From the NCBI GenBank assembly GCA_023138875.1, contig JAGLOO010000022.1, forward strand, positions 21,452-85,451: 64,000 nucleotides of DNA. The letters run 5' to 3'. Positions within the stretch are counted from its first letter, which is position 1. Each line of letters begins with the position of its first letter. This document shows, one piece after another, positions 19,201 to 28,147 of the stretch. The translations under genes and the position numbers were made by a program. The stretch comes from Bacteroidales bacterium (lineage in GTDB: Bacteria > Bacteroidota > Bacteroidia > Bacteroidales > GCA-2748055). Under the pieces are notes generated by a model that searched no databases, had not been told where the DNA came from, and saw only the letters and a program-made list of their open reading frames with translations.

Positions 19201-19666
19201 CGATACTCCCGGTATCTATTTGGATGAGAACAACCTGCGGATGACCATCCATTACCGTTATGCGTTTGCAGTTCTGGCCGGGGCCTTAAGGGATGAAGGC
19301 AAACTGGACAGTGCTAAAATGGTGCTGGATGAGTGCATGAATCATATGCCCGAAGAAAATGTCCCTTATAATGCAGGCATCACGCCGATGATCCAGGGAT
19401 ATTTCAGTGTGGGAGATACGGCAACCGCAATTGATTTGGTCGAACGGTATGAGCAGAAGCTGGAGTCGGAGCTGGATTATTACAAATTGTTATCCAGGGG
19501 CAAGAAGGTCCGGTTCAGTAAGACCGAAGGCGATTTCCTGGCAGCTGTACGTGATATCAATGCCCTCAGGAGCATGTGCCTTGGATATGGTGAGATTGAT
19601 GCAGCCCGGCGGCTCGAAGAAAAACTATCGGCCTACGGGCAAGATTACGAGCGTCTGTTCCGTTAA
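16292..19666 (+). CDS. DUF2723-family membrane glycosyltransferase-like protein
   Basis: A 1124-residue protein typical in size for the Bacteroidota DUF2723 family. The N-terminus has the hallmark [31 protein letters not shown], resembling the first periplasmic loop of protein O-mannosyltransferases, where the acidic residue is catalytic. About eleven membrane segments occupy residues 1-330 and 520-630. The C-terminal third is soluble and helical and could form TPR-like repeats. A role in protein O-glycosylation or envelope sugar transfer is inferred from fold similarity; no reaction is shown by the sequence. It is followed 9 bp later by a polysaccharide deacetylase. Confidence 0.85.
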   Translation: [1124 protein letters not shown]

Positions 19667-19675
19667 TTAACTGGA

Positions 19676-20323
19676 ATGCTGATTGTCAGACCACCTTCTT
19701 TGCTTACCCGTGCGTTTCACAGAATGACATGGGATTTTAACGGGGAACATCAGGATGTGTACCTTACATTTGACGATGGTCCCACCCCTGGTGTCACACC
19801 CTGGGTCCTTGATAAACTGGAAGAAGCAGGGGCAAAGGCCACTTTTTTTTGTCTGGGCAGGAATGTGGATAAGTACCGAGACATCTATTACCAGATCCTA
19901 TCATCAGGACACAGTGTGGGAAACCACAGCTACAGCCATCTAAAAGGATTCAGATCGAGCATCAAGCGATACATGGATGATATCCACCTGGCCGGAAACC
20001 TGATCGATTCAAAGCTTTTCCGGCCTCCTTACGGGCGAATCTTCCCCGGACAGGTAAATGCGGTGCTTCAACAATACGACATTATCATGTGGGATGTGCT
20101 GAGCATTGACTACAACAGTGGTCTTACAGGCGAGCGGGTATTGCAGAATGTGACAAAGAATGTAAAGCCCGGATCCATCATCGTTTTCCACGACTCGGAC
20201 AAGGCCTGTGATAACCTCTATTATGCACTGCCACGCACCCTGGAGTTCCTCCGGGAGAATGGTTTCAACATGAAGTCCATCCCCAGCAACGGTCTGCCCG
20301 AAGTGGATTATTCTGTTAATTGA
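19676..20323 (+). CDS. Polysaccharide deacetylase (NodB/CE4 family)
   Basis: A 215-residue metal-dependent deacetylase. The catalytic TFDDGP motif gives Asp33/Asp34 and the metal-binding HSYSH gives His84 and His88. The third motif is RPPYGR, and the leucine-containing IVFHDS motif with the catalytic His lies near residue 167. The enzyme removes N-acetyl groups from chitin-like or peptidoglycan sugars. There is no clear signal peptide, so the mature protein may stay inside or at the membrane. It lies 9 bp after the DUF2723 gene and converges on the DUF6427 gene with 104 bp between. Confidence 0.9.
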   Translation: MLIVRPPSLLTRAFHRMTWDFNGEHQDVYLTFDDGPTPGVTPWVLDKLEEAGAKATFFCLGRNVDKYRDIYYQILSSGHSVGNHSYSHLKGFRSSIKRYMDDIHLAGNLIDSKLFRPPYGRIFPGQVNAVLQQYDIIMWDVLSIDYNSGLTGERVLQNVTKNVKPGSIIVFHDSDKACDNLYYALPRTLEFLRENGFNMKSIPSNGLPEVDYSVN

Positions 20324-20427
20324 GATACCTCCCTACTCATTTATCAGATTCTTGGTGATCCTCCATTTTGAATTTAAGAGCTGTTAACTCTATCTGCTTC
20401 TTCTGTTTTTTTGAGCGATCTTTCGAT

Positions 20428-21408
20428 TTATATCATCCACTGAACATACACCACCAGTCCTATAACGATCCACATGATCAGTTCATGCATCCAGTGGTTC
20501 TTTTTCCTGTGAAAATAATTGGATAGAATAAAAGAGACAGGAAAGGCCATATATACCAGGCTGGTCGTATCGAACCGGGCAATGAACAGAAAAAAGAGGA
20601 TCCCTGCGATAAACATGAAGAACATCACCTGGTAGATATTTCGAATCACTATTTTTCTCGTCTGGAAACGGTTCACCATATAGATACTGGCTATCAACAC
20701 CATCAGCAGGAGAAAACCATAATAGATATAGGCGCTGAAGTGGTAGGATTCGAGAGATCCTTCAAATGATAAGTTCTCAATGATCAGTGTTGTGAATCCT
20801 GTTGAATCTTCCAGGACAATCCAGTACCAGGAGAAGAGGAACAGGCCCAACAGGAAATAAGCAATGACCGGGTAGAATAATTCGCGCCATGTGACCGTCC
20901 GCATGGCTGGCAGGCTGATCCAGATCAATGGAAGAAACCAGATTAGTTTCAGATAGAACATGCTTCCAACGGTCAGTACTATGGCGGCATTGAAAACACT
21001 AAAGGTGTCGGGCCGTTTGTCGTGGACGTCAAACAGGATTGCAAAACAGAGCAGATAGAAGATGGACCCCACCAGTGCCGGGCTTACCTGTTGTGTTCCA
21101 GGGAGGGCCACAGTGAAAAACAGGAAGAAAAAGGCTGGCATAATGGACCGGAATCCCAATAATACATAGCGAACGCTAATTCGGATGAGCATGTAACAGA
21201 TGATCCATAAAAGAAACAGTGTGACGATGCGGTTGAGGACCGGGGTTGTATGGATCGCGCCAAAGACCAGATTGTAGAAGGGCATGGCCGAATATGCCAC
21301 AATTTCAGCGGGCTGAATAAATGATTTTGCAAACATGGCCAGTGAGAGGATAATCATTCCTGCCACCCCGGCAGATCGGCTGTTTTTAAATAGTCGAAGC
21401 AGAATCAT
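20428..21408 (-). CDS. Integral membrane protein, DUF6427-like
   Basis: A 326-residue protein with about nine hydrophobic helices and few charged loops. Its start (RLFKNSRSAGV) and overall look match a Bacteroidota-restricted family commonly annotated DUF6427. No catalytic motif is visible and no function is known to me. It starts 9 bp after purD ends, so it is probably co-transcribed with purD. Confidence 0.7.
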   Translation of the reverse strand: MILLRLFKNSRSAGVAGMIILSLAMFAKSFIQPAEIVAYSAMPFYNLVFGAIHTTPVLNRIVTLFLLWIICYMLIRISVRYVLLGFRSIMPAFFFLFFTVALPGTQQVSPALVGSIFYLLCFAILFDVHDKRPDTFSVFNAAIVLTVGSMFYLKLIWFLPLIWISLPAMRTVTWRELFYPVIAYFLLGLFLFSWYWIVLEDSTGFTTLIIENLSFEGSLESYHFSAYIYYGFLLLMVLIASIYMVNRFQTRKIVIRNIYQVMFFMFIAGILFFLFIARFDTTSLVYMAFPVSFILSNYFHRKKNHWMHELIMWIVIGLVVYVQWMI

Positions 21409-21417
21409 AGGGCCAAA

Positions 21418-22689
21418 TCATTGCAAATCAAATCCGATATCCCTGCGGTAATACTTACCTTCAAATTCGATCTTTTCTGCATTTACGTAGGACTTTTCCA
21501 GGGCTTCTTTCATGCTGTTGCCATACGAGCTTACAGCGATCACCCTGCCTCCACTGGTGAGTGTGCGATCACCGTCAGGCTTTGTTCCGGCGTGGAACAC
21601 CACACTTCCATCAACTTTGTCCAGGCCTGTGATTTCCTTGCCCTTTTCATAGCTGCCCGGATAACCACCTGAAACAAGCATCACAGTAGTTACAGTACGG
21701 CTGTCGAACTCTACTTCCATTTTCGATAACCTCTTTTCAGCAGTGGCCTTCATCAGTTCAACAAAATCGGTCTTGATCCTGGGCAGCACCACTTCCGATT
21801 CCGGATCACCCATACGTACATTGTATTCGATGACATAAGGATCCCCATCCCTGTTCATTAGCCCTATGAAGATGAATCCTTTGTAGTCGATCTCCTCAGA
21901 TTTGAGTCCTTCAATGGTTGGTTTGACGATGCGATCCTCTACTTTTTTCATGAATTCATCGTCTGCAAACAGTACCGGCGAAACAGCTCCCATCCCTCCG
22001 GTATTGAGTCCGGTATCGCCCTCTCCAATGCGTTTATAGTCCTTGGCTTCGGGCAGGATCACATACCCCTCTCCATCGGTAAGCACGAATACAGATAGCT
22101 CAATCCCTTTGAGGAACTCTTCCACCACAACTTTACGGGATGCTTCTCCAAATTTTCCGTTTAGCATGCTGGCCAGCTCTTGCTGCGCCTCCTCCAGGTT
22201 ATCGATGATCAGCACTCCTTTACCGGCCGCCAGTCCGTCTGCCTTCAATACATAGGGGGGCTGCAGGGTAGCCAGATATTGCTGTCCCTCCGGGATCGTA
22301 TAGTTAATAAAAGTCCTGAAACTGCCTGAGGGAATGTTGTACTCATGCATGAACATCTTGGCAAAATCCTTGCTACCCTCCAGCTCAGCACCTTTTTTGT
22401 CCGGTCCGATAACCGGGATCTCCTTCAGCTCGGCATCCTCCTTAAAAAAATCAGCCACTCCTGCCACCAGCGGCACCTCCGGACCCACCACCACGAGGTT
22501 AATCCCCTCGTCCAGCACCAACTTTTTGATCCCCTCAAAATCATCCACCGGGATGGCGACATTGGTCCCCACCTCAGCCGTCCCGGCATTCCCCGGCGCA
22601 ATAAATACCTTTTCCAGGTGCGGACTCTGTGCCATCTTCCATGCCAGTGCATGCTCGCGGCCACCTCCACCGATGATAAGTATTCTCAT
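21418..22689 (-). CDS. purD: Phosphoribosylamine-glycine ligase
   Basis: GAR synthetase, 423 residues, the ATP-dependent second step of purine synthesis. The N-terminal loop is IIGGGGREHALAWK and the ATP-grasp domain carries PYVLKADGLAAGKGVLI. MGAVSPV and EYNVRMGDPESEVVLPRI are the metal and nucleotide segments of the family. No other pur gene is adjacent, and no purine riboswitch or operator is seen upstream. Confidence 0.97.
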   Translation of the reverse strand: MRILIIGGGGREHALAWKMAQSPHLEKVFIAPGNAGTAEVGTNVAIPVDDFEGIKKLVLDEGINLVVVGPEVPLVAGVADFFKEDAELKEIPVIGPDKKGAELEGSKDFAKMFMHEYNIPSGSFRTFINYTIPEGQQYLATLQPPYVLKADGLAAGKGVLIIDNLEEAQQELASMLNGKFGEASRKVVVEEFLKGIELSVFVLTDGEGYVILPEAKDYKRIGEGDTGLNTGGMGAVSPVLFADDEFMKKVEDRIVKPTIEGLKSEEIDYKGFIFIGLMNRDGDPYVIEYNVRMGDPESEVVLPRIKTDFVELMKATAEKRLSKMEVEFDSRTVTTVMLVSGGYPGSYEKGKEITGLDKVDGSVVFHAGTKPDGDRTLTSGGRVIAVSSYGNSMKEALEKSYVNAEKIEFEGKYYRRDIGFDLQ

Positions 22690-22739
22690 AGTTTAAAGTC
22701 TATAATGTCAAAAGTAAAGGTAATGGTAATGTTGGAAAT

Positions 22740-22768
22740 GAAAAAGCCCCACATTACTGCAGGGCTCC
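22740..22768 (-). terminator. Rho-independent terminator after the first T9SS protein gene
   Basis: On the complementary strand AGCCC and GGGCT, extended by further pairs, enclose a short loop and run into TTTTT. It is correctly placed 26-54 bp after the stop at 22794. Confidence 0.65.
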
Positions 22769-22793
22769 TTCTATCTTATAAATCTCTTTAAAC

Positions 22794-24953
22794 TTAGTTC
22801 ACCACAATTCCTGATCTCAGCGTCTGCCCGTCTACCCGCAACATATACATGCCTTTCGACAGATCTGAAACATCAATGGTTTCTCTTAACATGCCTCCGG
22901 TTGTAAATGCACTCAGACTAATCACCACCTGTCCTGCCAGGCTAAGAACCTCAAGCGTGCACTCTGATGCCTCAAAAGGCATTTCCAGTGTGATCATGCC
23001 TGATGTTGGGTTGGGATAGATCCTAACCTTCATGCTGGAAAAATCTTCGAATCCCAAACCATAGAAGTCCTGGATCGTTATCGAATCTGTTTTTACAGGT
23101 CCACAATTCTGAGCATCATTCACCTCAATCACATAAACCCCAGAGTCACCCGGACCAAACGTATACGTTCCGAAACCCTGTACAGTCCCATTAGGTTGAA
23201 GCGTGTATGTATATGGAGATGAACCCCCAGATGCAGCAACAACAATCGACCCATCCGCATCATTGGTAATATCTGATGAACTTATCAACTCAAGCATCAA
23301 AGTATCAGGTTGAACAATAGATACTATAGGCCCAGGCTGCGCACAATTCTCTTTATCAATCACAACAACCGGATAATCCCCAGCTGGCAAATCCCCAAAA
23401 TATGAAATATCAGGTTGATATGATAATCCATTGTCAATAGAATATTGGTATGGCGATCCAAAACCACCGGTAGCAAAAATCTGTAATGAACCAGTAGAAT
23501 CTCCATGGCAGGTTGTTATACTGTTGGGAAAAACGTTGTCCACTGATAATGGTTTACAGCCAATTAGTCCAAGAATAATTTGAAATGTATTGTTCAATGT
23601 TGTGTAGTGATCATCTCCAATCTGTAATGAAGTTGAATTGGACCTGATAATCGTATACAAAGTATCGTTTGTATGAATGGTTAATAATGCGTTTTCTATA
23701 CTATTGGCTGTTCCACCTAAAGATGTGCTGGTCTGATAGTTGCCTGATTTATCAATGCTACCAGTAAACATGTCGTAATCGCCAATACCATTTGTATTAA
23801 TTATTGTATTGCCCCATGTAATGGAGTTGGAAAAATGTCCATTCATAAAAAGAGAGCCCCCATAAAACTCACAGCTAGATAGTTTGTCATTTCCTTTTCC
23901 TCCATTTACGCTTATCCATTTAAGTACTCCATTCGAATCGAACTTCATCATAAAGAAATCATAACCACCCGAGTTAGAATATAGCGCAGTTGTATCAGAG
24001 TCAATCCATTCCAAATCAAGAGTGAGGCTGTTGTAATGACCTGCCATATATATATTCCCATCCCCATCATGTGAAATGCATGTTGCAATCTCTTCTGAAT
24101 CTCCCTGGATCCTTCTCATCCATAATAAGTCACCGGTTGCAGAAAATGTAAATAATATTGCATCAATTGAGTTGTTAAATGAATCAATCGTATCGTTTCC
24201 AATTACAATTGAATTACGAAAGGTGCCAGTAAAGACATATTGATCGTTAAAAATGGAGATGTTTTGAATCATTGAAGTTGCGTCATCAGATAAAGATCTT
24301 ATTATTTTAGCCCACAATAATTCTGCGTTTTCTGATGATATTTTTGCAAAAAAACTATTATTAGAGGGAGTATCTGAAAAAATAGTTGTATCGGCAAAAA
24401 TCGAAATACTATCTTTGAAAAACCCTGCAAGCAGAAGATTTCCATCCTTGTCTATAGTTAGATATGTAGCACTCTGTTGATCCGCTCCTGCTCCAATATT
24501 TCTGCACCAGAAAATTTCACCTTCAGAAGAGTACTTTGCGAGAAATATATCATTCATTCCACTGCTTTCGATGGAATCACTCATTGAAAACTTAAGGGTT
24601 CCTGAAAATCCGCCGGTTATAATTATTTCATTATCATCTGTAACGACCATGCCTCCATTGAAATCATCATCAAAAATGCCACCAAGTTGTTTTATCCATA
24701 AGGGATAACCTTCTCTGTGAAACTTACCAATGAAATAATCTCTTCCTCCGGTTGAAGAAGCTTCTATGCCATTATCTGCTAATATTGTTTCTTCGAAACA
24801 GCCAAAAATAAACAAGTTTAATTGAGCATCTACTTGGGATTCAATAACTGAAATATCATTATTGCTGTGAAGCCTGGTTGATCCAATCCAGGATTGAGTA
24901 TATATTGATAAAGTAAATACTGTCAGGAGAATAAAAGTTGTAAATATTTTCAT
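22794..24953 (-). CDS. Secreted T9SS cargo with beta-propeller and SprB-like repeat (719 aa)
   Basis: A secreted protein with an N-terminal signal peptide (MKIFTTFILLTVFTLSIYTQ). Residues up to about 470 form repeated blades with DKDGNLLLAGFF- and DGDGNIYMAGHY-type motifs, as in SBBP beta-propellers. One or two SprB-like repeats (SCHGDSTGS- and ASGG-type) follow. The last 75 residues form a type A T9SS sorting domain (YPNPTSG, then GMYMLRV and LRSGIVVN), which directs export through the outer membrane. The start is set at the ATG at 24953, where the signal peptide begins. It is a paralogue of the next gene and has its own terminator. Ligand or role is unknown. Confidence 0.85.
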   Translation of the reverse strand: MKIFTTFILLTVFTLSIYTQSWIGSTRLHSNNDISVIESQVDAQLNLFIFGCFEETILADNGIEASSTGGRDYFIGKFHREGYPLWIKQLGGIFDDDFNGGMVVTDDNEIIITGGFSGTLKFSMSDSIESSGMNDIFLAKYSSEGEIFWCRNIGAGADQQSATYLTIDKDGNLLLAGFFKDSISIFADTTIFSDTPSNNSFFAKISSENAELLWAKIIRSLSDDATSMIQNISIFNDQYVFTGTFRNSIVIGNDTIDSFNNSIDAILFTFSATGDLLWMRRIQGDSEEIATCISHDGDGNIYMAGHYNSLTLDLEWIDSDTTALYSNSGGYDFFMMKFDSNGVLKWISVNGGKGNDKLSSCEFYGGSLFMNGHFSNSITWGNTIINTNGIGDYDMFTGSIDKSGNYQTSTSLGGTANSIENALLTIHTNDTLYTIIRSNSTSLQIGDDHYTTLNNTFQIILGLIGCKPLSVDNVFPNSITTCHGDSTGSLQIFATGGFGSPYQYSIDNGLSYQPDISYFGDLPAGDYPVVVIDKENCAQPGPIVSIVQPDTLMLELISSSDITNDADGSIVVAASGGSSPYTYTLQPNGTVQGFGTYTFGPGDSGVYVIEVNDAQNCGPVKTDSITIQDFYGLGFEDFSSMKVRIYPNPTSGMITLEMPFEASECTLEVLSLAGQVVISLSAFTTGGMLRETIDVSDLSKGMYMLRVDGQTLRSGIVVN

Positions 24954-25074
24954 CTTTAGAATTAGATAAATCTTGTGTGAAATGTTTTGTAAAATTAGCC
25001 CAATTATCCGAATAAGAGGAGTAGCTTTCATTAGTAAATCAGATAGATCCCGTAAAAAAAATCATGTGGAACAG

Positions 25075-25103
25075 AAAAAGCTCCGGGACAACCCCGGAGC
25101 TCA
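25075..25103 (-). terminator. Rho-independent terminator after the second T9SS protein gene
   Basis: AGCTCCGGG and CCCGGAGCT form a perfect 9-bp stem around GTTGT on the complementary strand, followed by five T. It lies 46-74 bp after the stop at 25149. Confidence 0.85.
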
Positions 25104-25148
25104 CACTAGCATAACTATTGCAAATTATTTTATATCTCTTTATTCAGA

Positions 25149-28040
25149 TCATTTCAGTACGATCCCAGACCGGAGCATTTTACCATCAATTCGCAACATA
25201 TACATCCCCTTGGCAAGGCTTTGCAGATCAATTGATTCATTCAATTTCCCTCCGTTCGGATACACCCTGCGGCTTATTACCACTTGTCCTGTCAAACTTA
25301 ATACCTCCAATGTGCATTCTGACTTATCGTATCGCATCTCGATAGTGACAATTCCTGAAGACGGGTTGGGATAGACCATCGCATCCAATAGAGTAAAACC
25401 TTTGATTCCGGTATAATCTTTGATTTCAATAGGATCGGTTGCAACTGGACCACAATTATGATCATCATTCACCTCTACCCAGTATGTCCCACTGTCACCT
25501 GTGATAAAAATAAAGTTGCCTATACCCTGTGAAAGGCCATCGGGATACAAGATATATTCATAGGGCTCAGTACCACCTTCAACCACCACCTCAATACTAC
25601 CATCTGAATTGGAAGTAATGCTGTCTGAGGTTACACTCACAATCCTGAACAATTCAGGTACAACTATTGTAACATCAATAGTATCAGATACACATAAGAT
25701 ATCATCTCTGACCAGAAGTCGGTAATTTCCAGGATTCACTCCGAGGAATGCAGTGTCTGGCAAGTATACCATTCCACCATCGACAGAGAACCAATAGTTT
25801 CCGGATCCACCTGATGGGGAGCTAAATAGGATATCTCCCGTTTCTCCAAAGCACAAAGTATCTGAAAATGCATATTCAAACAAGATCTCCTCTGGCTGGT
25901 AGATAGTCGTATCAACAACTGCTGAAGCACATGCATTTACATCTGATACAATGAGCTGGTAGTTTCCTCCGCCCAGGTTGAGGAAGAATGTGTCGGCCTG
26001 GTAGTTGGTGCCACCATCGATAGAGAATAAATAGTCACCGGTACCTCCTGATACATTCTTGAAATGGATTTCCGAATCCATTTCACCAAAACAGGTCAGG
26101 CTGTCATTGATCACATCAAATTCGAAGGCAAGCATAACAGGTGCAACCAAGGTGGTGTCGATGGCTTGTGTCTGACACCCGTTGGCATCTTCAACTATGA
26201 TGCAGTAAACCCCGGCCGGTAAGTCCGTAAAGCTAGCATCCGGCTGAAAATCTGTCCCACAATTGATGGAGTACTGGTAGGGTGATGTTCCTCCCAGAGG
26301 ATCAGAAATGGTGATTGAACCAGTAGTGGCTGCATCGCAATCGGGATGTACTACTACATAGGTGAACTGCAGAGAATCTGGTTGATTGAGGGTTTCCACG
26401 GAGGTCCCGATCATGCAGTTGGCATTGTCATAAACAGTAATATCATAAGTGCCAGCAGGGAAACCGGTCAATGTGGATGGGCTGAAAAATTTCCGGTTGA
26501 TGACTGTATCCCCATTATCGAAAAACGCATCATAGGCGTGTCCATATTGTGGATTGGTGAACCCGCCGCTTGCAGTGACAGTGATCTCACCTGAATAATC
26601 ATTGTAGCATAGCAGGTCACTGGACGATGTACTTAAACTACCACCCCCCAGACAGCCATAAGTGGCCAGGAAGATATCCGGGTCACCAGGACTGATGTTG
26701 CTGAATTGGACATCTTCAAAGTTAATGATCTCAGACCTGTAAACACCTGCAACGACAATCTCCCCGAGCTGGTTTAGGCCTAAGCGGTACCCCTGATCAG
26801 AATCCCTTGCAGGGTCACTGAATGCATTACGAGCATGAATCACATTTCCGTTTAGGTCATGCTCGATCAAGAGAATCTCCTTGGAAATCGGATTGGTGAG
26901 GGTATCGTTTCCGAAGTAATAATCACCGTTGTAATAGCCAGTTGAGATGAGCCGATCTGGCATGATCAGGACGTCCCAAAGACCATCTGCCCTATTCGAT
27001 CCGTCAATGCTGTACCAATCCAGGTTCCCTGTTGAATTCAAATAGTTAAATATGAAGAATTCATCGCTCCCGGTGGTCCTGATGATCTGTACCTTGTCAG
27101 CATCAGTTGAGTCAATTTGCATATCCAGGCTACCAGTTTTTCCAATAAGGTAAATATCATCCACTCCGTCGAACCTTACCGAATATCCAATATTTTCGCC
27201 GAATAGACTGGTTGTTTGCCTGACCCATTGCCCATTAAGGTTTTTATCAGTTTTATAGAGAAAGATATCTGAGGAAGGAGTTAAGCTGGAATTGGATAAA
27301 GAATCGATGTCGAGAAACAGGGAATCTCTGAAATATCCCGAAATCACATAACCGTCTGTGGTGGGTGCAATACTGGTGGGAAGTCCAACATCCTTGAACC
27401 CAATCGTATTGTAGAGCAGGTGGTTACCACTCAGGTCGTAGGTGGATACATGTGTAAATTTACCAGCATAGCCTACACGAGCAACATCATAAATAACTGA
27501 ATCTACAGCAAAGCCGGAAATGATGATCTTGTCATTGTCAATGGCCATGGTCTCGGACCGCTGGTTTTTGGGTCCTCCGGCAACAATCTTGACCCAGTTT
27601 AGTGTTCCGTCGGGATCATAGTTCGCCAGGAAAGCATCTGCATTGGTAGTGGTAATGGAAGTTGTAGCATCAAAAAACACAGTTCCGTTTACAGCTCCCG
27701 AAATATAAATAGAATTATCAGGTCCAATTTCGACTCCGCCGGGTAGATCGGGGAAATTGCCTCCAAATCCTTTGAGCCATGCATGGGTCCCGTCACTGTT
27801 GATCTTCAGAAGGAAGATATCAAAGCTTCCGTTGGAAACAATGGATCCGGCTGTCGAGATGATATTGGTATCAAACCAGCCTGTTAAATACGAGTCTCCA
27901 TTGCTGTCAATTGACAAATCAGTAATGATCACATCACCGTTGCCGACAACATTGGTTGCATCAAGCCAGCTTCCCTGTCCAAAGCTAGCGGTTGGAGTTA
28001 GCAACAAGGCAAGGCTTATTCCGAATAGTAGATTTTTCAT
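25149..28040 (-). CDS. Secreted T9SS cargo with beta-propeller and several SprB-like repeats (963 aa)
   Basis: A larger paralogue of the preceding secreted protein. It has a signal peptide (MKNLLFGISLALLLTPTASFG), a propeller of DGDSYLTGWF- and GPDNSIYISGAV-type blades to about residue 480, and then about five SprB-like modules (CYNDYSGEITVTASGG, CDAATTGSITISDPLGG, CFGEMDSEI and similar). A C-terminal type A sorting domain closes it (MVYPNPSSG, KGMYMLRIDG, RSGIVLK). SprB repeats occur in large adhesins of gliding Bacteroidota. The start is the ATG at 28040; the open frame continues to 28094 but those residues precede the signal peptide. It is divergent from the lasso-peptide cluster. Confidence 0.85.
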   Translation of the reverse strand: MKNLLFGISLALLLTPTASFGQGSWLDATNVVGNGDVIITDLSIDSNGDSYLTGWFDTNIISTAGSIVSNGSFDIFLLKINSDGTHAWLKGFGGNFPDLPGGVEIGPDNSIYISGAVNGTVFFDATTSITTTNADAFLANYDPDGTLNWVKIVAGGPKNQRSETMAIDNDKIIISGFAVDSVIYDVARVGYAGKFTHVSTYDLSGNHLLYNTIGFKDVGLPTSIAPTTDGYVISGYFRDSLFLDIDSLSNSSLTPSSDIFLYKTDKNLNGQWVRQTTSLFGENIGYSVRFDGVDDIYLIGKTGSLDMQIDSTDADKVQIIRTTGSDEFFIFNYLNSTGNLDWYSIDGSNRADGLWDVLIMPDRLISTGYYNGDYYFGNDTLTNPISKEILLIEHDLNGNVIHARNAFSDPARDSDQGYRLGLNQLGEIVVAGVYRSEIINFEDVQFSNISPGDPDIFLATYGCLGGGSLSTSSSDLLCYNDYSGEITVTASGGFTNPQYGHAYDAFFDNGDTVINRKFFSPSTLTGFPAGTYDITVYDNANCMIGTSVETLNQPDSLQFTYVVVHPDCDAATTGSITISDPLGGTSPYQYSINCGTDFQPDASFTDLPAGVYCIIVEDANGCQTQAIDTTLVAPVMLAFEFDVINDSLTCFGEMDSEIHFKNVSGGTGDYLFSIDGGTNYQADTFFLNLGGGNYQLIVSDVNACASAVVDTTIYQPEEILFEYAFSDTLCFGETGDILFSSPSGGSGNYWFSVDGGMVYLPDTAFLGVNPGNYRLLVRDDILCVSDTIDVTIVVPELFRIVSVTSDSITSNSDGSIEVVVEGGTEPYEYILYPDGLSQGIGNFIFITGDSGTYWVEVNDDHNCGPVATDPIEIKDYTGIKGFTLLDAMVYPNPSSGIVTIEMRYDKSECTLEVLSLTGQVVISRRVYPNGGKLNESIDLQSLAKGMYMLRIDGKMLRSGIVLK

Positions 28041-28098
28041 TTTATTAAACTTTAATTCAATTAAAATTATAAAAAAATATGCTATCAGCAGCAAATGT

Positions 28099-28114
28099 GT
28101 ATATTTAAATATAC
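28099..28114. promoter_or_regulatory. Perfect 16-bp palindrome upstream of the lasso synthetase gene
   Basis: GTATATTTAAATATAC is a perfect palindrome 33 bp before the synthetase ATG. A possible -7 box, TATAGTTG (28129-28136, one mismatch to TAnnTTTG), would place the palindrome over the -33 region. It is an operator candidate, with the caution that A/T-rich palindromes arise easily by chance. Confidence 0.4.
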
Positions 28115-28147
28115 GCGATCAATCATCATATAGTTGCAGAAGAGTAT

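Noticed and set aside
22794..28040. T9SS proteins as part of the lasso cluster
   Set aside because: They are oppositely oriented, have their own terminators and are common surface proteins.
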